Of a stretch of 64,000 bases of DNA, positions 51,849-61,001 are shown one piece after another (position 1 is the stretch's first letter; each line of letters opens with the position of its first letter). The notes under the pieces are model-generated. The model made no database searches, had not been told where the DNA came from, and saw only the letters and a program-made list of their open reading frames with translations. Origin of the DNA: Prevotella sp. (GTDB lineage Bacteria; Bacteroidota; Bacteroidia; Bacteroidales; Bacteroidaceae); the NCBI GenBank assembly GCA_016281055.1, contig JAEEHW010000076.1, positions 17,605-81,604 on the forward strand, written 5' to 3'. A program made the translations under genes and the position numbers.

Positions 51849-53582
51849 ATGAAACACATGAGAATTGTATTGTTATTTGTCTTCGCCGTATTGTCGCTGT
51901 CTGCGAAAGCCGACGAAAAGAAGAAAAACGACGCTTTCGCCGTTGCGCGCAATCTGGAGATATTCTCCGCTATATACAAACAACTTGACATGATGTACGT
52001 CGATACACTGGACGCTGACGTCACAGTGGGAGCCGGCATACGTTCCATGTTGAGGTCGCTTGATCCATATACCGAGTATTATCCACCAGAGGAGGTGAAA
52101 GACCTCAAGACCATGCTCACCGGCAAATACGCCGGCATAGGAGCATTGATAAAGCAGAACCTCAAGCTGAACCGCGTCATCATTGACGAACCTTACGAGG
52201 GTATGCCCGCTGCAGAGGTTGGACTGAAGAAAGGTGACATCATTCTTTCCATCGACGACACCACTATGGTGGGAAAGTCGGTGTCTTACGTGTCGAGCCA
52301 CCTGCGCGGCGAACCCGGCACGACCTTCCTGCTGAAGGTGTTGCGCCCATCAGCTGACGGTGAGGTGTCCAAAGGAAAGAAAGACAAGCTGGCTGGCGAC
52401 ATTCCCGGCGAGGTGCTCAAGTTCAAAATCACGCGCAAAGCCATACAAATGCCGTCAGTGCCATACTACGGACTGATACCTTCGTCTGACGGAACGCCAA
52501 GCACGGTGGGATACCTGATGCTGTCACAGTTCACGGAAGACTGCTCACGCAATGTACGCCGTGCTCTCGTTGACATGCGCCAGAAGGGTATGAAAAGCCT
52601 TGTGTTCGACCTCAGGAACAATGGTGGAGGTTCGCTCAGCGAAGCTGTGAAGATAGTCAATATGTTCGTACCTAAGGACGTGACACTCGTAACCACCAAG
52701 GGACGCATCAAACGCTCCACCAATGAATACAAGACTGACTCAGAACCACTCGACACCCTGATGCCCGTGGTCGTATTGGTAAACGGCAACACGGCTTCGG
52801 CAAGCGAAATAACCAGCGGTTCACTGCAAGACCTGGACCGCGCCGTAATCATGGGCACACGCACCTTCGGCAAGGGACTGGTGCAGCAGACAGTGGAACT
52901 GCCTCATGATGCTTCTCTCAAACTTACTGTGTCAAAGTATTACATCCCAAGCGGACGATGCATACAGGCAATCAACTACAAGCACACCGGCGGCGGCTAT
53001 CGCGAACACATACCTGATTCGCTGACACGTGAGTTCAAAACCCGCGGTGGCAGAACCGTACGCGACGGTGGCGGCATAAAGCCTGACGTAGAGGTGAAGC
53101 CCGACTCCATCCCCAATATCGCCGGTTACCTGTGCCAAGGTGGTTTCGACTCTACCGAGGTAGTGCTCAACTACGTTATGGACTACGTGCGCAAGCATCC
53201 ATCTATAGCATCGGCAGAAGAGTTTCATCTCTCTGATGAGGAATACGCCGACTTCAAGCAGCGTGTCATAGAGAGTGGGTTCAAGTATGACCGAGAGACA
53301 AGCAAGGTGTATGATGAACTGGTAGAGATGGCGAAATTTGAAGGATATTACGATGATGCTAAGGATGAATTTGAGGCATTGAAGACAAAACTGAGCCACA
53401 ACCTGTCACGCGAACTCGACAATAACCGCACCGTCATTTCGCACCTCATAGAACAAAGCATCATCACCACCTACTACTATCAGAAAGGTTCGATAGCATG
53501 CACACTAAGTTATGATACACAGGTGCAGGAAGCAGTAAAACTAATTAACGACAGAGAGAGATACGAGTCAATATTGAAATAA
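51849..53582 (+). CDS. S41 family C-terminal processing protease (CtpA/Prc type)
   Basis: Exported serine protease with a signal peptide (MKHMRIVLLFVFAVLSLSAKA), then a PDZ domain (about 88-170, AGIGALIKQN... GLKKGDIILSID) and the S41 core. The nucleophile Ser lies in NTASASEITSG (near 315) and the general-base Lys in TFGKGLVQQ (near 340). The 577 residues include a helical C-terminal region (about 430-577). The frame opens at a GTG (51834) inside the promoter, so the ATG at 51849 is used. RNase R follows after 21 nt. Confidence 0.93.
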   Translation: MKHMRIVLLFVFAVLSLSAKADEKKKNDAFAVARNLEIFSAIYKQLDMMYVDTLDADVTVGAGIRSMLRSLDPYTEYYPPEEVKDLKTMLTGKYAGIGALIKQNLKLNRVIIDEPYEGMPAAEVGLKKGDIILSIDDTTMVGKSVSYVSSHLRGEPGTTFLLKVLRPSADGEVSKGKKDKLAGDIPGEVLKFKITRKAIQMPSVPYYGLIPSSDGTPSTVGYLMLSQFTEDCSRNVRRALVDMRQKGMKSLVFDLRNNGGGSLSEAVKIVNMFVPKDVTLVTTKGRIKRSTNEYKTDSEPLDTLMPVVVLVNGNTASASEITSGSLQDLDRAVIMGTRTFGKGLVQQTVELPHDASLKLTVSKYYIPSGRCIQAINYKHTGGGYREHIPDSLTREFKTRGGRTVRDGGGIKPDVEVKPDSIPNIAGYLCQGGFDSTEVVLNYVMDYVRKHPSIASAEEFHLSDEEYADFKQRVIESGFKYDRETSKVYDELVEMAKFEGYYDDAKDEFEALKTKLSHNLSRELDNNRTVISHLIEQSIITTYYYQKGSIACTLSYDTQVQEAVKLINDRERYESILK

Positions 53583-53603
53583 AAATGAAATAATCTACTT
53601 ACT

Positions 53604-55922
53604 ATGGCAAAATCAAAGGGAAAGAAGGGCGGCAAGCACATGACAAAGGCGCAGCTGGCCGAACAGTTGGAATCATATTTCCGTTCACGTCCGGGAGAGA
53701 CAATCTCTTTTAAGACAATATTCAAGGACTTGCACCTTAACACTCATCCGCTGAAGATGCTCGCCATCGACACTCTTGAGGACATGGCATGGGATGATTT
53801 CCTCGTGCGTGTTACCGACTCATCATATAAACTTGCTGAGAACACACAGGTGATGGAGGGTGTTTTCCAGGCCAAAGCCAACGGACGTAACTCCATAACA
53901 CCTGACGGAAGCGACAAACCTATATTCGTGGCAGAACGCAACTCCATGTATGCCATGACGGGCGACCGCGTGCGTTTCTGCATGATGGCACGTCGCAAGA
54001 GCCACATACGCGAGGCACAGGTGACGGAGATAATAAAGAGAAAGAAAGACCAGTTCGTGGGTCGTCTGCAAGTGGAAGACGGATATGCCGTACTCATTCC
54101 ACAGGACCCTATGCCGTGCAGCATCTTCATACCGAAAGACAAGTTGCTTGGCGGCAAGACCAACGAGCGTGCAGTGGTGGCTGTAAGGAAATGGCCCGAT
54201 GCAGAGCACCGCACCATCGTTGCAGAGGTTATCGACGTATTGGGCGAGCGTGGTGACAACGACGTTGAGATGAACACCATATTGGTGCAGTATGGCTTGC
54301 CATACAAATATCCGAAGGAGGTGGAGGATGCCGCCAACAAGATAAGCGACAAGATTACTCCTGAGGACATGGAGAACCGTGAGGACTTCCGCGATGTATT
54401 CACCTGTACCATCGACCCGCGCGATGCCAAGGACTTTGACGATGCGCTGTCAATAAGGAAAATTGAGAATGGAAAATTGAAAGTTAAAAATTCCGATTAC
54501 TCACAGACTGATGAAACACTGGATTCAGCCAGCAAGGGTAATCATAATTCTCAACTTTCAACTCTCAACTCTCAATTATATGAGGTGGGTGTTCACATCG
54601 CTGATGTATCACATTATGTCACCGAAGGCTCCATTATAGATAAGGAGGCAGAGAAGCGTGCCACGAGTGTCTATCTCGTTGACCGCACCATCCCTATGCT
54701 GCCTGAGCGCCTGTGCAACTATATCTGTTCGCTGCGCCCCGATGAGGAGAAACTGGCATACAGTGTCATCTTCACCATGGATGAGGAAGCTAATGTGAAG
54801 GACTACCGCATCGTACACACCGTGATACGTTCTGACCGCCGCTATGCATACGAGGAGGTGCAGAAGGTGATAGAGGAAAGTTGGAAATGGCGCGGTGAGG
54901 ACGGCAACCACTCTTCACCAGTGACTGCAAAAGGCATGGAAGCCCTGAAGAAGATGGATCCGAACGCCGAGCGACTGCTCATACTTGACAGCCTGGCCAA
55001 GAAGTTGCGCGAACATAGGTTCAAGAACGGCTCGGTGAAGTTCGACCGCGAGGAGATGAAGTTTGAAATCGACGACAAAGGCAAACCTGTAAGTTGTTAT
55101 TTCAAGCGTTCTCTCGATGCCAACAAACTCATTGAGGAGTTCATGCTCCTTGCCAACCGCACCGTAGCCGAGCACATTGGCAAGGTACCTAAGGGCAAGA
55201 AGGCCAAGACATTGCCTTACCGCATACACGATGATCCAGACCCAGTGAAACTGGAGCAGTTGAAACAGTTCGTCGTGAAGTTCGGCCATCGCATGAAATC
55301 CACCAGCACCAAGGGTGCCACAGCACGCGCCATCAACACGCTGATGGACGAGGTGGAGGGCCGCCCTGAGTGCAATGCCGTGCAGATGGTGGCACTGAAG
55401 GCCATGATGAAGGCAAAGTATTCAACACACAACATCGGTCACTTCGGACTGGCGTTCGACTATTACACACACTTCACATCGCCCATACGCCGCTATCCAG
55501 ACACAATGGTGCACCGTCTGCTCACTCGCTATGCCGAGGGTGCGCGTTCTGCCAACCAGGATCACTACGAGGAGCTCTGCGAACACTCGTCCGATATGGA
55601 ACAGATAGCAGCCAATGCCGAGCGCGACTCAATAAAATATAAGATGGTGGAGTATATGAGCGAGTTCATCGGTCAGGAGTTCGATGCGCATATCTCCGGC
55701 ATCACCAGCTACGGCATATACGCCGAGATAGACGAGAACCACTGCGAGGGCATGATTCTCATACGTGACCTCAAAGACGACTACTACGAGTTTGACGAGC
55801 GTAATTTCTGCCTCATCGGTCGCCGTCGCCACAACCGCTATCAGTTGGGCGACCCACTGCGCATCAAGGTGGCACGTGCCAATCTCGACAAGAAGCAACT
55901 CGACTTCGTGTTAGCGGAATAG
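53604..55922 (+). CDS. rnr: Ribonuclease R with in-frame repeat insert in the RNB domain
   Basis: Processive 3'-5' exoribonuclease of the RNase II family. An N-terminal winged helix (about 1-75), cold-shock domains, the RNB catalytic domain with IDPRDAKDFDDALS (Asp ligands, near 269-283), and a C-terminal S1 domain (VGVEF-type start at GQEFDAHISGITSYGIYAEI) are present. Directly after the catalytic aspartates, residues about 286-325 (ENGKLKVKNSDYSQTDE... to NSQLSTLNSQL) have no counterpart in the family. They are encoded by a 117-nt palindromic repeat, and the conserved YEVGVHIADVSHYV resumes at once. The rest is intact, so the enzyme may tolerate the loop. It lies 21 nt after the protease gene. 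Confidence 0.94.
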   Translation: MAKSKGKKGGKHMTKAQLAEQLESYFRSRPGETISFKTIFKDLHLNTHPLKMLAIDTLEDMAWDDFLVRVTDSSYKLAENTQVMEGVFQAKANGRNSITPDGSDKPIFVAERNSMYAMTGDRVRFCMMARRKSHIREAQVTEIIKRKKDQFVGRLQVEDGYAVLIPQDPMPCSIFIPKDKLLGGKTNERAVVAVRKWPDAEHRTIVAEVIDVLGERGDNDVEMNTILVQYGLPYKYPKEVEDAANKISDKITPEDMENREDFRDVFTCTIDPRDAKDFDDALSIRKIENGKLKVKNSDYSQTDETLDSASKGNHNSQLSTLNSQLYEVGVHIADVSHYVTEGSIIDKEAEKRATSVYLVDRTIPMLPERLCNYICSLRPDEEKLAYSVIFTMDEEANVKDYRIVHTVIRSDRRYAYEEVQKVIEESWKWRGEDGNHSSPVTAKGMEALKKMDPNAERLLILDSLAKKLREHRFKNGSVKFDREEMKFEIDDKGKPVSCYFKRSLDANKLIEEFMLLANRTVAEHIGKVPKGKKAKTLPYRIHDDPDPVKLEQLKQFVVKFGHRMKSTSTKGATARAINTLMDEVEGRPECNAVQMVALKAMMKAKYSTHNIGHFGLAFDYYTHFTSPIRRYPDTMVHRLLTRYAEGARSANQDHYEELCEHSSDMEQIAANAERDSIKYKMVEYMSEFIGQEFDAHISGITSYGIYAEIDENHCEGMILIRDLKDDYYEFDERNFCLIGRRRHNRYQLGDPLRIKVARANLDKKQLDFVLAE
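54461..54577. repeat. Family B palindromic repeat inside rnr (117 bp, 39 codons)
   Basis: The left arm (54461-54492, aattgagaatggaaaattga...) and the right arm (54546-54577) are inverted copies, 26 of 32 positions pairing, around a 53-nt core. Its length is an exact multiple of three. Confidence 0.85.
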
Positions 55923-55934
55923 ATTTTATCTATA

Positions 55935-55971
55935 GTGGAGTTAAGAGGAGTTAGAGTAGTTAACTACCCAC
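55935..55971. repeat. Small family G-like inverted repeat after rnr
   Basis: agtggagttaagaggagtta and taactacccact form imperfect inverted arms in the 74-nt gap between rnr and the CPBP protease gene. Confidence 0.5.
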
Positions 55972-55996
55972 TAAAAACTCCCATTATCACTCAACA

Positions 55997-56821
55997 ATGA
56001 AAAAAACACTACTATACTTTCTGATCTTTGTCGCCGTACAGTTAGGTATCGGCGGCATAGCCTCGGTGGTCATGAGCTTATGGTTCCCGAAGGTCAGTCC
56101 CACCAATCCAACAGCAATGATAATCATCACTGCTGTATGCAGCCTGCTGCTCATCGGTATGTTCCTATGGTTTAAGTGGTGCCCCGTCAGCCGCAACTAC
56201 ATACGCACACGACCATGGGCCACACTGGCATGGACGGTGCTGCTCGCCATCGGCATCGTCATACCACTGACATGGCTGATGGAACAGATACCGCAATCAT
56301 GGATGCCCAATCTCATGGAAAATGAACTGAAAGGAATGATGTCAACGAGCGAGGGATATTTCGTCGTCTGTATGCTTGCTCCACTGATGGAGGAGGTGAT
56401 ATTCCGCGGAGCCATCATACGCGCCCTAAGCGAATGGTTCGCGAAGCGATGGGGCAACACACCCGTACTCAACGAACTCTCAAAAGCGGAATGGACGGCA
56501 ATCATACTGTCAGCGGTAATCTTCGGCATAGCCCACTTCAACCCCGCACAGATACCTTACGCACTCATTGTCGGCATACTGTTGGGATGGCTGTTCGTAA
56601 AGACAGGCAGCATAGTACCGGGATTCCTCATACACTGGATAAACAACAGTGCAGCATACGTGGCTGTGAAACTCTTCCCCACCCTGCCCACCGATGCACG
56701 GCTTACCGACTATTTCGGTTCGTCATCGACAGTGCTCAGGGCTGTGGTATGCTCACTGATGATAGCCCTGCCTGCCCTGTATCAGTTAGTGAAGGTGAAG
56801 CGCAGCAGCATCCAGTCCTGA
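55997..56821 (+). CDS. CPBP family intramembrane metalloprotease
   Basis: 274-residue membrane protein with about seven to eight helices. The CPBP/Abi motifs are visible: EEVIFRGAIIRAL (EE-x3-R, near 132-145), FGIAHFNPAQIPYALIVGI, and a C-terminal IHWINNSAAY. The family includes prenyl-protein proteases and bacteriocin self-immunity proteins, and the role here is unknown. The last 36 nt overlap the 3' end of the convergent dsbD-like gene. Confidence 0.88.
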   Translation: MKKTLLYFLIFVAVQLGIGGIASVVMSLWFPKVSPTNPTAMIIITAVCSLLLIGMFLWFKWCPVSRNYIRTRPWATLAWTVLLAIGIVIPLTWLMEQIPQSWMPNLMENELKGMMSTSEGYFVVCMLAPLMEEVIFRGAIIRALSEWFAKRWGNTPVLNELSKAEWTAIILSAVIFGIAHFNPAQIPYALIVGILLGWLFVKTGSIVPGFLIHWINNSAAYVAVKLFPTLPTDARLTDYFGSSSTVLRAVVCSLMIALPALYQLVKVKRSSIQS

Positions 56822-58753
56822 TTGCAGGAATTTCAGATACTCGTCAATGTCCTCGTTATAGCCACGGGGCTGTGCCAGCAGGCGACCGTCATGGCTGAGT
56901 ATAACATAAAACGGTTGGGCATTACTCCCAAACGTATTGCTTTCAAGAAAACTCCACTTCGCACCCACCGTGCGGAGTGTTTTCTTTTTTTCCGCTGCAT
57001 CCGTTACTTCCAAAGGTTCCTTCAGCGGTGTCTTATCATCTACATATAATGATATGAGAATGTAGTCATTCTTCAATATAGAAGCCACGCGCGGATCTGT
57101 CCATACCGCTGCCTCCATCTTGCGGCAGTTTACACAACCATAGCCTGTGAAATCTATCATCACAGGCTTTTTTTGTGCGCGTGCCGCCGCCATTCCCTGA
57201 TCATAGTCGGTATAGTGTGCTTTCACCGATTCCATCGGTGGGGCGAAGGCACTGACAAGTGTACATGGCGCTCCCCACAGTCCCGGCACCATATACACTG
57301 CCAGGGCTATCGATGCCAGTCCAAAGGTCATGCTGACCCATCGGACCATACCACGTCCTTTGCCTATCAGCAGATATATGCCGAGCGCACCGAAGATTAT
57401 TATCCATAATATAAAGAACAGTTCACGACTCAGCAGGTGCCAGCCGTATGCCTGGTCGGCAACGCTGAGAAATTTCAAAGAAAACGCCAATTCAACGAAA
57501 GCTAGCGCCACTTTCATACGGTTCATCCATTCGCCAGAGCGCGGCATCTGTTTCATCCACGACGGAAAGAGTGCAAAGAACGTAAACGGCAATGCCAACG
57601 CCAGGGCAAAGCCAAACATTCCCATGAGTGGTGACAGCCAGTTGCCGGTGGTAGCCACCTGCACCAACAGCAGTCCCACAATCGGTGCGGTGCACGAGAA
57701 CGACACCACCACCAGCGTCAGTGCCATGAAAAAGCTTTCCGCAAGTCTTCCCCACAGGGACGAACCACTTTTGCGCGAAAAACTATCCAATGCCGTGGCC
57801 CATGATGATGGCAGGCGCAGTTCAAACAGTCCGAAGAGCGACAGGGCAAACACCACAAGCATCAGGAATATTGCGATGTTAAACACAGCACTCGTTGAAA
57901 AAGCATTCAATGCATCAGAGCCAAACAATAGTGTTACCGCCAATCCCAGCGTAACGTAAATGACGATGATGCTCAGTCCGTAGAGCAAGGCATCCCTCAC
58001 ACCCTTGCGCCTGTCTTCCTTCGCGTTTCGCATAAAAAAAGACACTGTCATCGGTATTATCGGCCAAATGCAAGGCATCAGCACGGCAAGCAGGCCTCCC
58101 AACAGTCCGAGAAAGAATGTTTCTATCGGTGCAGATGGCGTGGTCGTTGGTGCATCTGCCGTATCTATGTAGGCTACAGAATCGGTGGATTCGATATTTT
58201 TCGCTATATCTGCAGAGTCACTGTTAGCTAGCGGCACGATGGAATCGGCATTTTCTTTCTTATCATCATCGAGTGTTTCTTCCTCTTTCTTATCAAAAGA
58301 AATGGTGCCGTTCTTCGTCAGTCTTACCTCACCGGGCGGCAGACACATCTCCTCATTGCATACGCCATACTCCAGATAGCAGTCTATGTCATACTGTGGT
58401 TTGGTGAACCTGATGCGCTGCACGAATACTGCGCGATGCTCCATATAACTCACCTCCATGCCGAACATATCGTCATATTTCCTCACCACACTTCCCTTAG
58501 GCTGAAGACTGCCCAACGTCTCCACACCTTCCATGCGGACAGCATTGAACGATGCTCGAATAGGACCGCCGCTCTTGATGTCGGTGGAATAGACGTGCCA
58601 GCCGTCATCAACAGTGCCAGTGAATACTATCTCTGCTTCCTTTTCACCTACCATTCGCATCTCCGAAGAGAAATGCGCAGGGTCATGCATCTGACCCCAT
58701 ATCGGAAAAGCTGATAATAAAGTTATGGCTAATAAAAGAATCCTGTTCGTCAT
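56786..58753 (-). CDS. DsbD-type thiol:disulfide interchange protein
   Basis: Membrane reductase passing electrons from cytoplasmic thioredoxin to the periplasm. A signal peptide (MTNRILLLAITLLSAFPIWG) is followed by an N-terminal DsbD-alpha-like domain (to about 160) and an acidic linker. About eight helices come next, with cysteines in LMPCIWPIIP and SFSCTAPIVG, the membrane pair of DsbD. A C-terminal thioredoxin-like domain carries CVNC (near 538-541). At 655 residues it is somewhat longer than E. coli DsbD. It converges with the CPBP gene. Confidence 0.93.
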   Translation of the reverse strand: MTNRILLLAITLLSAFPIWGQMHDPAHFSSEMRMVGEKEAEIVFTGTVDDGWHVYSTDIKSGGPIRASFNAVRMEGVETLGSLQPKGSVVRKYDDMFGMEVSYMEHRAVFVQRIRFTKPQYDIDCYLEYGVCNEEMCLPPGEVRLTKNGTISFDKKEEETLDDDKKENADSIVPLANSDSADIAKNIESTDSVAYIDTADAPTTTPSAPIETFFLGLLGGLLAVLMPCIWPIIPMTVSFFMRNAKEDRRKGVRDALLYGLSIIVIYVTLGLAVTLLFGSDALNAFSTSAVFNIAIFLMLVVFALSLFGLFELRLPSSWATALDSFSRKSGSSLWGRLAESFFMALTLVVVSFSCTAPIVGLLLVQVATTGNWLSPLMGMFGFALALALPFTFFALFPSWMKQMPRSGEWMNRMKVALAFVELAFSLKFLSVADQAYGWHLLSRELFFILWIIIFGALGIYLLIGKGRGMVRWVSMTFGLASIALAVYMVPGLWGAPCTLVSAFAPPMESVKAHYTDYDQGMAAARAQKKPVMIDFTGYGCVNCRKMEAAVWTDPRVASILKNDYILISLYVDDKTPLKEPLEVTDAAEKKKTLRTVGAKWSFLESNTFGSNAQPFYVILSHDGRLLAQPRGYNEDIDEYLKFLQSGLDAAALHLH

Positions 58754-58773
58754 AAGATGATGAAATTTTCCTG

Positions 58774-58781
58774 CAAAGTTA
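58774..58781 (-). promoter_or_regulatory. -7 promoter element of the dsbD-like gene
   Basis: TAACTTTG on the minus strand, 21 nt before the ATG. Confidence 0.6.
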
Positions 58782-58844
58782 ATAATAATCAGGTGAATTA
58801 CAAAAAATATAGCGCAAAAACTTGTCTATATGGAAGTTTTTGAG

Positions 58845-58852
58845 TAAATTTG
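58845..58852 (+). promoter_or_regulatory. -7 promoter element of the GH43-TonB-C run
   Basis: TAAATTTG matches the Bacteroidetes -7 consensus, about 46 nt before the GH43 ATG. Confidence 0.55.
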
Positions 58853-58898
58853 TTCTTTCAAGAATTTATTGGCATAAAACCAAGAGAAATTAACAACT

Positions 58899-60974
58899 AT
58901 GAAAAAAAATATACTTTTCGCGTTATTCGCAAGTATGACACTGCTGACACAGGCACAGTCATGGACTGCCGACAATGGCAACGGCACATTTACCAACCCC
59001 TTGTTCTATGATGAGTTTTCCGACCCCGACATCATCCGCGTGGGTGACGACTACTATCTTGCCGGCACCACCATGCACACCGTGCCAGGACTGGTCATAC
59101 TTCATTCACGCGACCTCGTGAACTGGGAGAACATCTCCTATTGCTTCGACCGCTTCGACTTCCAGGACGATGCCTTCTCACTCAAGAACCATAAGGAGAT
59201 ATACGGTCAGGGCATCTGGGCTCCGTGCATACGCTATGCCAACGGACAGTTCTATGTCTTCTCCAACATGAACGGCAAGGGACTGCAGTGCTATACCGCC
59301 AAGGACATACACGGTCCGTGGACTCACCACAACATGCAGGGACGCATATACGACCTCGGCGTATTGTTTGACGACGACGGAAAGATCTATGCCATACATG
59401 GCTACGGCGAGGTGCACTGCACTGAACTGAAGGCTGACATGTCGGGACCTATCGAGGGTACCGACCGCATCATCATACCAGAGGGTAACGGTGTGGGTGA
59501 AGGTCATCACATGTATAAAATCAACGGCATGTATTATCTCATATCCACCGACTATATGCCAAACGGCCGCACGCTCTGCTCTCGCTCCAAGAACATCTGG
59601 GGACCATACGAGACTCGCGTGATTACCGCCGACGAGACCTTCGGATATCACGCTGCCGGCATTACCGGCGTACCGCCACGCGGTCGCATCATGCCTGACG
59701 GCACACACTTTACACAGCCCGAACCAGACAAAGACGCTACGGCATGCACCAACATTCATCAGGGAGGCATTGTGCAGGACCAGAGCGGACAGTGGTGGGC
59801 ACTGCTGATGATGGATTTCCATTCCATAGGGCGCACCGTGACGCTGGCTCCCATGACATGGCAGGACGGATGGCCCATGCTCGGACTGGAAGGCAACCTC
59901 GGACGTGCACCACGCACATGGCTGAAGCCAAACACTGGTATAACAGTAACGCCACATGCTCCGTATGAGCGCAATGAAGATTTCAACGGCAAGACACTGG
60001 GACGTGTATGGCAGTGGAACCATAACCCTGACGACAGCAAATGGGCACTCAAAGGTGGCAGACTCAGACTCAACACTATGCCGTCAGATCAACTGATGTG
60101 GGCACGCAACTCACTCACTCAGCGCGTAATAGGTCCTTCAAGCATTGCCACCGTGGAACTATACACCAAGGGTATGAAAGACGGCGACGTGGCCGGACTG
60201 GGTAACATCAACGTGCCTTGCTCATGGGTTGGCATAGTGAAAGAGAACGGCAAACTCACGCTGCGATGGTTTGACCAGACGAAAAACGACACCGTAGATA
60301 TGCCCATCACACTGCCTAAGCAGAAGATATGGCTGCGCTGCTGCGGTGAATATGACAAGGATGAGATGGACTATGCCTACTCTACCGACGGCGAGACATT
60401 CCACAACCTCGGCTGCGCACTGCGCCTGACATACCAGCTGATTACTTTCCAGGGCTCGCGCCACGCTCTGTTTGCCTTCAACAAGGACGGCCGTGAGGGA
60501 GGCTTTGCCGAGTTTGACAACTTTACCGTACATGAATCAATGGCAGACCGCACGGAGAACATCCCATACGGCAAGACCATCCGCATCATCAACCTTGCCA
60601 CTGGCAAACCGATGACAGCCACAAAGCACGGCGTACTTTATGACACCGCGCCTAATGACAAGTCACCACAGACTCTTTTCAGCATCATCGACAAGGGCAA
60701 CGGACAGGTCATCTTGCAGTGCAAGGACGGCCGCTACCTTATGTCGTCAGGCCTCGGACTGGCAGGCGACGTGCGCATGACCACCGACCCGGCGCAAGCA
60801 GAAGTCTTCATGTGGCAGGACTACCTGAACCATGAGTTCATGCTCATGTCGATGCGCACCCACAAATACATTGGCAAGAGCCCTACCACTGGCAGTCCCT
60901 ACTCCATGGACTACAGCGGCAGCGACCCAGCCCGCCGCAACGGTGCAGTGTTCAAGTGGGAAGAGACAGAGTGA
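58899..60974 (+). CDS. Exported glycoside hydrolase family 43 with accessory C-terminal domains
   Basis: 691 residues with a signal peptide (MKKNILFALFASMTLLTQAQ). The five-bladed GH43 propeller shows the catalytic base Asp in FSDPDIIRVGDDYYL, a pKa-modulating Asp in YDLGVLFDDDGKIYA, and the acid Glu in GNGVGEGHHMYK. From about 355 there is a beta-sandwich (EDFNGKTLGRVWQWNHNPDD), as in the xylosidase/arabinofuranosidase subfamilies. The last 140 residues form a beta-trefoil-like binding domain (IRIINLATGKPMTA... FKWEE). Likely substrates are arabinose- or xylose-containing plant glycans such as pectin side chains, but the exact specificity is not resolved. Confidence 0.9.
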   Translation: MKKNILFALFASMTLLTQAQSWTADNGNGTFTNPLFYDEFSDPDIIRVGDDYYLAGTTMHTVPGLVILHSRDLVNWENISYCFDRFDFQDDAFSLKNHKEIYGQGIWAPCIRYANGQFYVFSNMNGKGLQCYTAKDIHGPWTHHNMQGRIYDLGVLFDDDGKIYAIHGYGEVHCTELKADMSGPIEGTDRIIIPEGNGVGEGHHMYKINGMYYLISTDYMPNGRTLCSRSKNIWGPYETRVITADETFGYHAAGITGVPPRGRIMPDGTHFTQPEPDKDATACTNIHQGGIVQDQSGQWWALLMMDFHSIGRTVTLAPMTWQDGWPMLGLEGNLGRAPRTWLKPNTGITVTPHAPYERNEDFNGKTLGRVWQWNHNPDDSKWALKGGRLRLNTMPSDQLMWARNSLTQRVIGPSSIATVELYTKGMKDGDVAGLGNINVPCSWVGIVKENGKLTLRWFDQTKNDTVDMPITLPKQKIWLRCCGEYDKDEMDYAYSTDGETFHNLGCALRLTYQLITFQGSRHALFAFNKDGREGGFAEFDNFTVHESMADRTENIPYGKTIRIINLATGKPMTATKHGVLYDTAPNDKSPQTLFSIIDKGNGQVILQCKDGRYLMSSGLGLAGDVRMTTDPAQAEVFMWQDYLNHEFMLMSMRTHKYIGKSPTTGSPYSMDYSGSDPARRNGAVFKWEETE

Positions 60975-61001
60975 TATCTACTAACATAGTATAATACAAA
61001 A

